Shown here piece by piece: positions 18,501-26,149 of a DNA stretch of 64,000 nt (the stretch's first letter is position 1; each line of letters starts with the position of its first letter). This stretch comes from Comamonas testosteroni (GTDB lineage: Bacteria; Pseudomonadota; Gammaproteobacteria; Burkholderiales; Burkholderiaceae_C). Location of the stretch: positions 62,001 to 126,000 of the forward strand of contig NZ_AWOR01000032.1 in assembly GCF_000761245.1 (NCBI RefSeq). Direction: 5' to 3'. The notes below the pieces were generated by a model. It ran no database searches. It was not told the DNA's origin and was given only the letters and a program-made list of their open reading frames with translations. A program made the position numbers and the translations under genes.

Positions 18501-21500
18501 TGCCGCTGGCGATCGGCGGCATCAGCGTCTCCGACATCGACGCCAACCGCAATCCGGAGGTGGCCGGGCGCGCCATCAGCGTCACCCTCAGCGTGCTGCA
18601 TGGCACCCTGTCGGTGGCCAGCAGCCTGCCCGGCGTCACGGTCAGCGGTGCCAACAGCGCCAGCCTGACCCTCACCGGCAACCTCGCCGACCTCAACAGC
18701 GTGCTCGCCAGCCTGCACTACCTGGGCAACGCCAACTTCAACGGCACCGACACCCTCACCGTGGTCAGCAACGACCGCGGCAACTGGGGCGATGCCAATG
18801 GTGACGGCATCCCCGGCACCTCAGCCGACGCTCTCACCGATACCGACAGCCTGCAGATCATCCTCGCCCCGGTGAACGATGCGCCGATCGCAGTGGACGA
18901 CAGCATCACCGCCGTGGAAGCCGGCGGCACCTTCAACAGCATTGACGGCGTCGACCCGCGCGGCAACCTGCTGAGCAACGACACCGACGTCGATATCGCC
19001 ACCAACGCCGACCGCCTGCGGGTGATCTCCGTCGGCCCGGTCAACGGCGCGACCAGTACCTTGCCGGACATCGGCGTGGTGGTGATCACCGGCCAGTACG
19101 GCGACCTGATCGTCGGCAGCAACGGCTCCTACCAGTACCGGGTGGACAACAACAACCCGGCAGTGCAGGCCCTGCGCCTGGCCGGGCAGACCCTCACCGA
19201 CCGCTTCGACTACGTGGTCAGCGACCTGGCCGGCGCCACCGACGGCGCCACCCTCACCGTGACCATCCAGGGCGCCAACGACACCCCGGTGGCGGTGGAC
19301 GACGAAGGAATCGCTGTCGAGGCCGGCGGTGTGAACAACGGCACGCCGGGCAGCGATGCCACGGGCAACGTGCTGGACAACGACACCGACGTCGACAGCG
19401 TTGCCAATGGCGAGACCAAGAGCGTCAGCGGCATCCGCCATGCCCCCGAGGTCAATCCCGGCGCCTTCACCACGGTGACCGGCACCACCAGCATCGACGG
19501 CCTCTACGGCAGCCTGACCATCAACCCCGATGGCAGCTACCGCTACATGGTCAACAACGGCAACCTCACGGTGCAGCGCCTGAGCGCCGGCCAGCAACTG
19601 AGCGAAGTGTTCAGCTACCGGGTGACCGATGCCGGCGGCCTCGACGATGTGGCGCAACTGCGCATCACCATCCAGGGCGCCAACGACAACCCGGTGGCCA
19701 GCAACGACTACGCCAGCGCCCAGGCCGCCACCTCAAACGGCAATGCCGCCGAGAGCAACCCGGCCGGCAACGTCATCCTGTTCCCCAGCCGCCCCGGCAG
19801 CATCAACCAGCCCGGAGGCAACGGCGTCGATACCGACGTCGATGAAGTCGACCGCCCCGGCAACAAGCTGCACGTCGACGGTGTGATCAACAAAAGCGAG
19901 GCCACCTACGACCCGCAAACCGACGTATTGATCGCCGTGCCTCCGGGCAGCAGCCTGGTCGGCGGCGTGGTGGTGACGGGCCTTTACGGCCAGTTGGTGC
20001 TGGGTGCCGACGGCTCCTACACCTACGACGTCGACAGCACCAACGCCATCGTCCGGAGCCTGGCCGCCGGCCAGACCGTCACCGAATACTTCACCTACCG
20101 CGTGGTGGACACCGCCGGGCTCACCGACACCGCGCAACTGGTGATCACCGTGCACGGCGTCAACGATCCGCCCGTGGCGCAAAACACCATCGTCGTCGCT
20201 GTCGAGGCCGGTGGCGTGGACAACCTGACCCCGGGCCTTAACCCCAGCGGCGATGTCACCGCCGTGACCCATGACCCCGAGGGCGATCTGCTCAGCGTGG
20301 TGCAGATCAAGTCCGGCGGGATCAACGAGCCGGGCACGGCCATCGGCGTGGCACCGGGCGGTACCACGGTGTCCGGCAGCTACGGCAGCCTGACCATCCG
20401 CCCTGACGGCACCTACACCTACGTGCTGAACAACGATCACCCGGACGTGCAGGCCCTGCGGATTGCCAGCGACCTGCTGCTGGAGCGCTTCACCTACACC
20501 CAGGCCGACGACGGCTCGCCATCGCAGTTCGACTCAGGCGAAATCATCGTGATCATCAGCGGGCGCAATGACGCCCCGGTGGCCAACGACGACAGCGCCA
20601 CCGCCATCGAGGCCGGCGGCCTGAACAACGGCGTTGCGGGGGTCGATCCGCGCGGCAACGTGCTGGACAACGACACCGACGTGGACGGCGGCGAAGTGCC
20701 GGGTGACCTGCCCCACTACGACTACGGCGAAACCCGCGCCGTGTCCTCGGTGCGCACCGGCAGCGAAAGCGACACGGGCACCGCCGGCACCCTCGGCCAG
20801 GAACTGCGCGGCAACTACGGCTGGCTGACCCTCAACGCCGACGGCAGCTACAGCTACCGCCTGGACAACGCCATGGCCGCCGTCCAGGCCATGCGCGACG
20901 GCGACACCCTGCGCGACGACTTCAGCTACACCGTGATCGACGCCGCCGGCGCCGAAGACCGTGCCACCCTGACCATCAACATCCAGGGACGCAACGACAC
21001 CCCGGTGGCGCACAACGACACCGCCATCGCCGTCGAGGCCGGCGGCCTGAACAACGGCACCCTCGGCACCAACCCCACCGGCAACGTGCTGGCCAACGAT
21101 ATCGACGTCGATGGCAACGATGTGCTGCAAGTCACCGGCGTGCGCCAGAGCGGCAACATCGGCAGCGTCGGCACGCCGTTCAAAGGCCTCTACGGCACCC
21201 TGACCCTGGATATCAACGGCAACTACAGCTACGTGGTCGACAACGACAACCCGCTGGTGCAGTCGCTGCGCACCAATGCCGAGATCCTGCGCGAGGTCTT
21301 CACCTACCAGATCCGCGACATAGCAGGCGCCACCAGCTCGGCGACCCTGACCGTGGTCATCCGCGGGGCCAACGACAACCCGGTTGCGGTGGACGACACC
21401 GCCGTCGCCGTCGAGGCCGGCGGCAGCTTCAACGGCACGACGGGCGTCAACCCCACCGGCAACGTGCTGAACAACGACCGCGATGTGGATGCCAACGACA

Positions 21501-23833
21501 GCAAGACCGTCACCGACATCCGCACCGGCACCGAAGCGGCCGGCGGCGCCTTCATCAGCCTTGGCGGCGCGCAGAGCCTCACCGGCCTGTACGGCACCCT
21601 GACCCTCAATGCCAACGGCAGCTACAGCTACGTCATCAACAACGACCTGGCGGCGGTTCAGGCGCTCAAGGCCGGCGACAGCCTGGTGGAAACCTTCACC
21701 TACCGCATGCGCGACACTGCGGGCGCCGCCGACGTCGCACAGCTGAGCATCCGCATCGATGGTGCCTGGGACGCCCCCGTGGCCCGTGACGATGCGGCCG
21801 TGGCAGTGGCCGACAACGGCGGCAACAACGGCGTCAACCCGACCCGTAACGCCCTGGAAAACGACAGCGATGTGGACCAGGGCGATGTGCTGCAGATCAC
21901 CGGCATCCGTTTCGGCACAGAAGATGCCGGCGGCAGCCTAGCCGACGTCAACTCCGGCACGGACAGCAGCAACGGCACTTTGATTGACGGTCTTTATGGC
22001 CAGCTCATCATCGGCGCCGACGGCAGCTACACCTATATTGTCGATTCGGACAATCCACAGGTACGCGCCCTCGGCCCGCAGGACTTCCTCAACGAACGCT
22101 TCACCTACCGGGTCACCGACCGTGGCGGCCTCAGCGACCTGGCGGAGATCCACATCATTGTCAGAGGCCGCAACGATGCGCCAACCGGCGTCAACGACCA
22201 TGCCACCGCCATCGAGGCCGGCGGGGTCAACAACGGCACGCCGGGCCTGAACCCGAGTGGCAACGTGCTGACCAACGACACCGATCCGGAATCCGATCCG
22301 CTGCACGTGATCGGCGTGCGCACCGGTGCACTGAACGAGAGCGGCACCGTCGGCAGCCTAGGCACTGTGTTGCGCGGGCAGTACGGCGACCTGCTGCTCA
22401 ACGCCGACGGCACCTGGGTCTACACCCTCGACAACAGCCTGCCCGAAGTGCAGGCCCTGCGGGTAAGCGGCCAGACCCTGAGCGAGGTGTTCAGCTACAC
22501 CCTGGCCGACCGCTGGGACGACACCAGCCAGGCCGAGCTGCACATCACCATTGACGGGCGCAACGACACCCCGGTGGCCCGCGACGACAGCGGCACTGCC
22601 GTCGAGGCTGGCGGGGTCGACAACGGCACGCTGGGCAGCGATGCCACCGGCAACGTGCTGGACAACGACACCGACGTCGACAGCATCGCCAACGGCGAGA
22701 CCAAACAGGTCGTCAGCGTGCGCAACGAAGACGGCCAGTCGGCGAACACCGGGCAAGTGCTGATCGGCCGCTACGGCCAACTGCTGCTCAACGCCGACGG
22801 CAGCTACACCTACACCGTCGACAACGGCAACCCGCTGGTCCAGGCCCTGCGCACGCCAGCCGAGACCTTGCGCGAAACCTTCACCTACCGGATGCGCGAT
22901 ACCGCCGGCGCCACTGCCGATGCCCGTCTGACCATCATCATCCAGGGAGCCAATGACGCCCCTGTGGCACGCGACGACAGCAATGTCGCCAGTGACCAGG
23001 TCCAGGCGCCACAGACCAAGGGAAATGTGCTTCCCAACGACAGCGACGTCGATGGCGGCGATTCCCTGCAGGTATCGGCGATCCGCACGGGGCCGGAATC
23101 GGGCAGCGGCAGGCCTGGCGTGGTCGGTCAGCCAATCAAGGGCCAGTACGGCACCCTGGTCCTCAATGCCGATGGCAGCTATAGCTACAGCATTGATCTG
23201 AGCAATCCCGAGGTTCTCGCGGCAGCGGGGCTTGGCCGGATACTGCACGACAGCTTCACCTACACGGTGCAGGATCTGGCGGGCGCCACAGATCAGGCCG
23301 AGCTGGTGATCACCCTGGATATCTCTTCGCCCTTCATCCCTGCCCCCGGAGAGGAACACTATCCCTATCAACCCAGCCATCGCGACCCCAACCCGCAGCT
23401 GTTCGACCGCGATCCCGCAATCTTCATCACTCCAGTGGTGCAGCGCGATTCGGAAGAGCAAAAGCTCTCGCAATGGGCCTCGGGAGGCAGTCGGATGGCA
23501 CTGGCTGCGGTCATGATGCAGCAAAGCGGCTCCGTGGGCGCCGGCCTGGGTCTGATTCCTGGCCAGTTCGTCGCTCAATCGGTGCGCGAGAGCCGCGTCG
23601 CCAGCGACCAGGATCTGGCCTGGATCCTGGGCCGCGAAGGTCGAACCGGACTCAATGCCGATGGCCTGCTGCGCGATCCGTCGGTCTTTGTTGCCGATGC
23701 CCGCGACATGACTCAGAACCCATCCCATGCAGCGCCCCAGCCCGAACAACGCGCAGCATCACACCCTGCTCGCGGCTTCAGTGCGCAGTTGCGCAATGCC
23801 GCCGAGCGCCTGCACAAGGGACGCCGCCCATGA
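12512..23833 (+). CDS. Giant DUF4347/VCBS-repeat surface or secreted protein
   Basis: About 3,773 residues, no Sec signal peptide. N-terminal tag LEPRILFDGA at residues 21-30, typical of very large exported DUF4347 proteins. Residues about 71-234 are DUF4347, with conserved-looking SHG (125-127) and YGCSVG (167-172). About 240-1860 is a long series of DUF11-like beta-sandwich repeats (openings like VSLQTDIGQTGISPGDTLRY). About 1863-1960 is an SdrD B-like domain (GTLWNDT...DGPGLAGQTVTLTW), then a cadherin-like domain. About 2120-3605 holds eleven VCBS repeats with Ca-binding DNDTDVD motifs. The C-terminus has no RTX nonapeptides. ATG 12512 is preferred to 12461 because GGAG precedes it. The four downstream genes are its probable export apparatus. 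An adhesin or matrix role is inferred. Confidence 0.9.
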   Translation: MSFPSRSLTSHFRPQRHALALEPRILFDGAVATAATEPQHPHPDQADDASSHSTQVEARVVDDRAASSARSLLVLDARLENKEQLLNQLPGNVTAIVVNSGEDGLAAISAALAQLGQVDSIQVLSHGAAGQFTLGNRTVSAENIGQLGQNLQQWREHLSAGADIQLYGCSVGAGEAGKILVSELARWTGADVAASNNDTGNSAAGGDWNLETRVGDIDKSIALSAAALANFDGLLADAAPTVSLGSGGSDVLLGDNFTFTVNFSNSSGQIGYAPFINLFMPSTGKDGDDGVQFISASYLGQNLVTHVVTFDASGNATHPLAKDATGNALRINATSFGLRAGDQLVVVELPFASVSTNQPVIPVQITASLSNLADTNFSNGSPDLTIRASGGFQFGNDALDNPINDPSLIGSASSAFVVHPTVITMDQTLTTPEGETATGPNYGRTLTVTVTPAPGQTLTHVVVTQPLPDNVQVTAITPGAGGRLTSITLHDGTVVTDPTAIAALIAADDIFISSFSVEYDSLAAATDTVVNFYVPETDANGAQVLDPVTGAPRTITVGAPTAAGEWVPLDPRDVTTPGDVIDFTGTGRPTDFIAKSITLLKEVSLQTDIGQTGISPGDTLRYNLTLAISDYFAFGRDFFNEGQLIVRDLLSDGQRLSGTPTITVTLAGVPQTIALVTSVVTNADGSTSMAFDIAQSMRDAFADLRGWLNGDLAFDDRREGAVLAVLSYSAVVGQAYTPPAGSPHNEINEGDELGNSAIVEGTLLHDIFNLTGQSQTDDSTSTSVIPTSTVDIELVEVNNGTPPANGELRPGDEVTFEMSYDLVTGDYEQFKLTAYLPLPLFNVSGVNWSVGDNAGQWQIGAGNTNAGNVVSVTSGIGNSIVFDFGSHVTPDTTGSRIVVRFTLTVGDQPFADHRSLDVLAQSSQQTTLTDRTLISSDVAVIASIAEPVLAIKHGVVSSSNGSVTNTTGSWNAPGSSGRPFNGSVTDLAAVDGNVSGIDGGDRLRLVTAIENSGGGGAWDVTTSISLPSGLSFVGGSLAAANLQIYRGDGTLLVAGTDYRVLGQQITFLDAGGQATLLAGRAGTAADASGANLVVISYDVVVSDSITAGRSLQSSATLSNYASVNNGSDFTPVDLTDVADQQIAAPVISKTFADGSLDNGDSSASHTTGSDLVVGESMRYDILITLPEGTTQTLRIEDLIPPGLRLDTSFNNGLGYQLITTRTGSGALVADFAGSVSVSAFAGQGGALGADGADARWTFSAAGATADNRTDNNSFVIRVQLVASNVIGNQANKSLQNSAQLFYSDPDGNTPNGNTAEDRTVALSGGQPTVTLREPTLQISQVLTSSAGQGGYDQGDVVTFTITLRNGSGSTDFDAFDISLLDNLPSQLNNVTLTGVLYQNGATNNGGVDFEIVGGQLRTASGANIDIAKGGSIVLSLSGVVNATAASQASFSNLAEVQWTSLNGSNSGERTGVDGQLNSGLLNDYRNLSLLTIPVAQAIQISRVGGLSDTPAPSPTTAPQESVTIGEVIRYRVVVVVPEGNNPNYSVQVTLANGLQFISPDALSNALRIAFISNGGLSSDANLIVGGTLDIDGNEHSPEALPITPGLTGLSPRGVLDPTRVSVVTNADGSQVVTFNLGNVVNGNGFDEDLESVVLEFNVRVANQASNAVGVALGVQATEHVNGITRAVSDTVLERIVEPYFTDFDKQIVNFDPNPGGSTGTATVQISFTQSGGLPAYDAQLRDSFAGATDYRLFSLSINGVSYGPGNLPAGVSFSNSGGISVDFTQLNVGDKVSVQYQVTLTNAAVTASSDATLTWTSLPQSFTGWGGSAVGVDGTVTGERTGSGVGPNQYILRDRAGLGIISGTLWNDTASATGSTTPDGPGLAGQTVTLTWAGIDGRLDTTADNLQFTTVTDANGRYHFGILPLGVYRIDAPAGLVSYPQPIGDLRVRIDSDGGTLGQIIISLQDADSQSADAGYVEQNDAPVNSLPGTQNGFEDVPLAIGGISVSDIDANRNPEVAGRAISVTLSVLHGTLSVASSLPGVTVSGANSASLTLTGNLADLNSVLASLHYLGNANFNGTDTLTVVSNDRGNWGDANGDGIPGTSADALTDTDSLQIILAPVNDAPIAVDDSITAVEAGGTFNSIDGVDPRGNLLSNDTDVDIATNADRLRVISVGPVNGATSTLPDIGVVVITGQYGDLIVGSNGSYQYRVDNNNPAVQALRLAGQTLTDRFDYVVSDLAGATDGATLTVTIQGANDTPVAVDDEGIAVEAGGVNNGTPGSDATGNVLDNDTDVDSVANGETKSVSGIRHAPEVNPGAFTTVTGTTSIDGLYGSLTINPDGSYRYMVNNGNLTVQRLSAGQQLSEVFSYRVTDAGGLDDVAQLRITIQGANDNPVASNDYASAQAATSNGNAAESNPAGNVILFPSRPGSINQPGGNGVDTDVDEVDRPGNKLHVDGVINKSEATYDPQTDVLIAVPPGSSLVGGVVVTGLYGQLVLGADGSYTYDVDSTNAIVRSLAAGQTVTEYFTYRVVDTAGLTDTAQLVITVHGVNDPPVAQNTIVVAVEAGGVDNLTPGLNPSGDVTAVTHDPEGDLLSVVQIKSGGINEPGTAIGVAPGGTTVSGSYGSLTIRPDGTYTYVLNNDHPDVQALRIASDLLLERFTYTQADDGSPSQFDSGEIIVIISGRNDAPVANDDSATAIEAGGLNNGVAGVDPRGNVLDNDTDVDGGEVPGDLPHYDYGETRAVSSVRTGSESDTGTAGTLGQELRGNYGWLTLNADGSYSYRLDNAMAAVQAMRDGDTLRDDFSYTVIDAAGAEDRATLTINIQGRNDTPVAHNDTAIAVEAGGLNNGTLGTNPTGNVLANDIDVDGNDVLQVTGVRQSGNIGSVGTPFKGLYGTLTLDINGNYSYVVDNDNPLVQSLRTNAEILREVFTYQIRDIAGATSSATLTVVIRGANDNPVAVDDTAVAVEAGGSFNGTTGVNPTGNVLNNDRDVDANDSKTVTDIRTGTEAAGGAFISLGGAQSLTGLYGTLTLNANGSYSYVINNDLAAVQALKAGDSLVETFTYRMRDTAGAADVAQLSIRIDGAWDAPVARDDAAVAVADNGGNNGVNPTRNALENDSDVDQGDVLQITGIRFGTEDAGGSLADVNSGTDSSNGTLIDGLYGQLIIGADGSYTYIVDSDNPQVRALGPQDFLNERFTYRVTDRGGLSDLAEIHIIVRGRNDAPTGVNDHATAIEAGGVNNGTPGLNPSGNVLTNDTDPESDPLHVIGVRTGALNESGTVGSLGTVLRGQYGDLLLNADGTWVYTLDNSLPEVQALRVSGQTLSEVFSYTLADRWDDTSQAELHITIDGRNDTPVARDDSGTAVEAGGVDNGTLGSDATGNVLDNDTDVDSIANGETKQVVSVRNEDGQSANTGQVLIGRYGQLLLNADGSYTYTVDNGNPLVQALRTPAETLRETFTYRMRDTAGATADARLTIIIQGANDAPVARDDSNVASDQVQAPQTKGNVLPNDSDVDGGDSLQVSAIRTGPESGSGRPGVVGQPIKGQYGTLVLNADGSYSYSIDLSNPEVLAAAGLGRILHDSFTYTVQDLAGATDQAELVITLDISSPFIPAPGEEHYPYQPSHRDPNPQLFDRDPAIFITPVVQRDSEEQKLSQWASGGSRMALAAVMMQQSGSVGAGLGLIPGQFVAQSVRESRVASDQDLAWILGREGRTGLNADGLLRDPSVFVADARDMTQNPSHAAPQPEQRAASHPARGFSAQLRNAAERLHKGRRP
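18872..23330 (+). repeat. Eleven VCBS repeats in the giant gene
   Basis: Repeats begin near 18872, 19273, 19679, 20158, 20564, 20990, 21366, 21765, 22170, 22559 and 22949, a period of roughly 370-480 bases. Each opens with a pattern like NDxPVAxDDxxxAVEAGG and carries xGNVLxNDTDVD. Repeat 3 has a divergent, extended loop; repeat 11 lacks the AVEAGG segment. Repeats 2 and 10 are nearly identical over about 120-150 bases, suggesting recent duplication or gene conversion. Confidence 0.85.
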
Positions 23834-23871
23834 TCTTGAACCCCGCTTTTGGTGACCGAAAAGGATTGAAA

Positions 23872-25407
23872 ATGCCCCAACCCGCAGCTCGTCATGTTGC
23901 GACGGTACTTGCTTCGGTACTGCTGCTCAGTGCCTGCTCATCGCTGGAACCCAAGATCTCCACCGAGGATGAGAATCGCGAACGCCTGGTTTCAGATCAG
24001 GCACGCATGTACGCGGGGCAGGAGCCGGTCACGGCCCCCATCACCTTCTACGAGGCGGCTGCACGCGCGCTGAAGTACAACCTCGACTACCGCCTCAAGC
24101 TCATGGAGAGCGCTCTGGCGACCGATCTGCGCGATGTCTCGCGCCACGAGATGCTGCCGCGGCTGGTCGCCTCGGCCGGCTATGCGGGTCGCAGCAACGA
24201 TTCCGGCGGCACCTCCATCGGCATCGAAGATCGTCAGGTCAGCCTGCGCCCCTCGACCTCCGAAGAGCGCTATCGCGAGCTCTACGGCCTGGGCCTGAGC
24301 TGGAGCCTGCTGGACTTCGGCGTTGCCTACTACCGCACGCAGCAGAAGTCGGACCAGATCCTCATGGCAGAGGAGCGCAGGCGCAAGGTCGCGCAAAACG
24401 TGCTGCAGGATGTGCGCAACGCCTATTGGCGCGCCCTCGGCGCCCAGCGCCTGATGCCGGAGGTGGACAAGCTGCTTGAGCGCACCCAGCGCGCACTGAC
24501 GTCGGCCCGCGAAGCGGAGAGCAAGGGTCTTTTGCCGCGCCAGGAAATACTGGCCTACCAGCGCGCCTTGCTGGACTCCATCTACCTGCTCACGGTGCGC
24601 CGTCAGGACCTCGAGTTCGCCACTGCAGAGCTTGCGGCACTGATGTCGCTGCCGCCTGGCTCGAAAATGGTGCTGGCTGACACCGCCGAAGCACCGTTGC
24701 CGGAGCTGCAGCAAAGCGTGGCACAGCTTGAGCAGCTGTCGCTGCAGAACCGCCCGGAAATCATGGAAGAGTGGTATCGCAAGCGGGTCAACCAGAAAGA
24801 TCTGGATATCGCCAAGGCGCAGCTGTGGCCCAATGTCAGCGTGGACCTCGGCTACAAGTACGACTCCAACAAATACCTCTACAACAGCAACTGGATGGGA
24901 ACCGGTCTTCAGGTTTCGCTGAACCTGCTGCGACTGCTGCAGCTGCCGGCTATCAAGAATGCTGCTAAATCCCAGGCGGAGACCGACGATGCGCGTCGGA
25001 TTGCCCTGTCCATGGCCATTCTCACCCAGGTCAGGGTCGGAGCCTTGCGCTACCAGCTGGCTCGCCAGGAAGTCGCCTTTACCGATGAAAGCCTGCGCGT
25101 TGACCGCAGCCTGCTGGACTATGCCACGGCAGCGCGATCCGGCGCGCTGGGATCCGAGCTCGAAGTGATACGCGCCGAAGGGCGCTACCTGCTTGCCCGC
25201 TATCAACGCGAAGCCGCCTTCTCGAGCGCCCAGGCGGCCTGGGGCCGGCTGTACAACTCTGTCGGCCTGGAAGTCCTGCCGGCAGAGATCGACAAGCACG
25301 ATATCCAGACCCTGGCCCGGGAAATCCAGAACACCCTCAACTCCCAGGAACACCAACGCCTGCTCGTTTCCCAGCAAGGAATGCCGAATGCCCAAGTTGG
25401 CCGCTGA
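23872..25407 (+). CDS. TolC-like outer membrane lipoprotein
   Basis: A 511-residue outer membrane efflux (TolC-family) protein. The N-terminus is a lipoprotein signal (VLASVLLLSAC-SS, lipobox Cys near residue 22). Then come two long helical OEP repeats with beta segments (LGLSWSLLDFGVAYYRTQQK; GTGLQVSLNLLRLLQLPAIK). It would form the outer membrane channel for the giant protein encoded 38 bases upstream. ATG 23872 is chosen for its AAAGGA site and the compact lipoprotein signal; ATG 23830, overlapping the upstream stop, is possible but adds 14 residues. The gene overlaps the next by 20 bases. Confidence 0.9.
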   Translation: MPQPAARHVATVLASVLLLSACSSLEPKISTEDENRERLVSDQARMYAGQEPVTAPITFYEAAARALKYNLDYRLKLMESALATDLRDVSRHEMLPRLVASAGYAGRSNDSGGTSIGIEDRQVSLRPSTSEERYRELYGLGLSWSLLDFGVAYYRTQQKSDQILMAEERRRKVAQNVLQDVRNAYWRALGAQRLMPEVDKLLERTQRALTSAREAESKGLLPRQEILAYQRALLDSIYLLTVRRQDLEFATAELAALMSLPPGSKMVLADTAEAPLPELQQSVAQLEQLSLQNRPEIMEEWYRKRVNQKDLDIAKAQLWPNVSVDLGYKYDSNKYLYNSNWMGTGLQVSLNLLRLLQLPAIKNAAKSQAETDDARRIALSMAILTQVRVGALRYQLARQEVAFTDESLRVDRSLLDYATAARSGALGSELEVIRAEGRYLLARYQREAAFSSAQAAWGRLYNSVGLEVLPAEIDKHDIQTLAREIQNTLNSQEHQRLLVSQQGMPNAQVGR

Positions 25408-26149
25408 TTACCGTTTGCTCTCCATGCTGCTGGTCCTGGCCGGCACCAGCGGAGCCTTTGCCCAGAAAGCTCCTGCCAATGACGCCTCGACCATCCGCGT
25501 GCTGCTGGCGGCCGAGCTGGAAACCACGCTTTCCAGCCAGATGAGCGGCACCCTGGGCGAACTCGGCGCGAGCTTTGGCAAGCGCGTGGCCAAGTCCAGC
25601 GTGCTGGCTCGCTTCAACTGCAACGAGGCCCATGCCCGCAGCAAGGTGGCAGCCGCCGAGCTGGCCATGGCCAAGCAGAATCTGGAAGCGAAAAAGCAGC
25701 TGCGCAAGCTGGATGCCGTCGGCGACATCGAGGTGTCCATGGCCAATACCGAGGTGCTGAAAGCAGACGGTGCCCGCGCCATGGGCGAGGCCCAAAGCAG
25801 CTACTGCCTGGTCACAGCACCGTTTTCCGGGCATGTGGCCAAGGTTCATGTCAAACCGTTCCAGACCGTAAGCGCAGGCACACCGCTTTTCGATCTGGTG
25901 AGCGACGGCGCGCTCAAGGTGCGCCTCAACGTGCCCTCCAGCCAGCTCAAGGAACTCAAGCCGGGTCTGCCTCTGGAAGTGAGCATTCATGAAACGGGCA
26001 AGACCTACCCCGCCAAAGTCAGCATGGTCAACTCCCGCGTCGATGCCGTGGCGCAGACTGTGGAGCTGGAGGCCAGGCTGGACAACAGATTCCCCGAGCT
26101 GATGGCGGGCATGAGCGGCACGGCACGATTCAATCATGACCGTCGGTGA
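25388..26149 (+). CDS. Small periplasmic adaptor (HlyD/RND-adaptor type)
   Basis: A 253-residue periplasmic adaptor with a cleavable signal (LLSMLLVLAGTSGAFA-Q). A lipoyl-like half (SSQMSGTLGELGASFGKRV), a short helical hairpin and a second lipoyl half (SYCLVTAPFSGHVAKVHVKP) are followed by a beta-barrel ending MAGMSGTARF. It is much shorter than HlyD or AcrA and has no transmembrane anchor. It starts at 25388 after AAGGA, overlaps the TolC-like gene by 20 bases and the next adaptor by 14, indicating translational coupling. It probably bridges the outer membrane channel and the inner membrane components. Confidence 0.85.
   Translation: MPKLAADYRLLSMLLVLAGTSGAFAQKAPANDASTIRVLLAAELETTLSSQMSGTLGELGASFGKRVAKSSVLARFNCNEAHARSKVAAAELAMAKQNLEAKKQLRKLDAVGDIEVSMANTEVLKADGARAMGEAQSSYCLVTAPFSGHVAKVHVKPFQTVSAGTPLFDLVSDGALKVRLNVPSSQLKELKPGLPLEVSIHETGKTYPAKVSMVNSRVDAVAQTVELEARLDNRFPELMAGMSGTARFNHDRR

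Noticed and set aside
12668-18718. Long minus-strand open frames of 860 and 1154 codons opposite the giant gene
   Set aside because: They are a by-product of GC-rich, biased codons in the repeat gene. Products are Gly/Val/Asp/His-rich with no domain, and the plus-strand frame has clear domains.
22358-25395. Long minus-strand frames opposite the end of the giant gene and the TolC-like gene
   Set aside because: No domain, no ribosome binding site, and both plus-strand genes are well supported.
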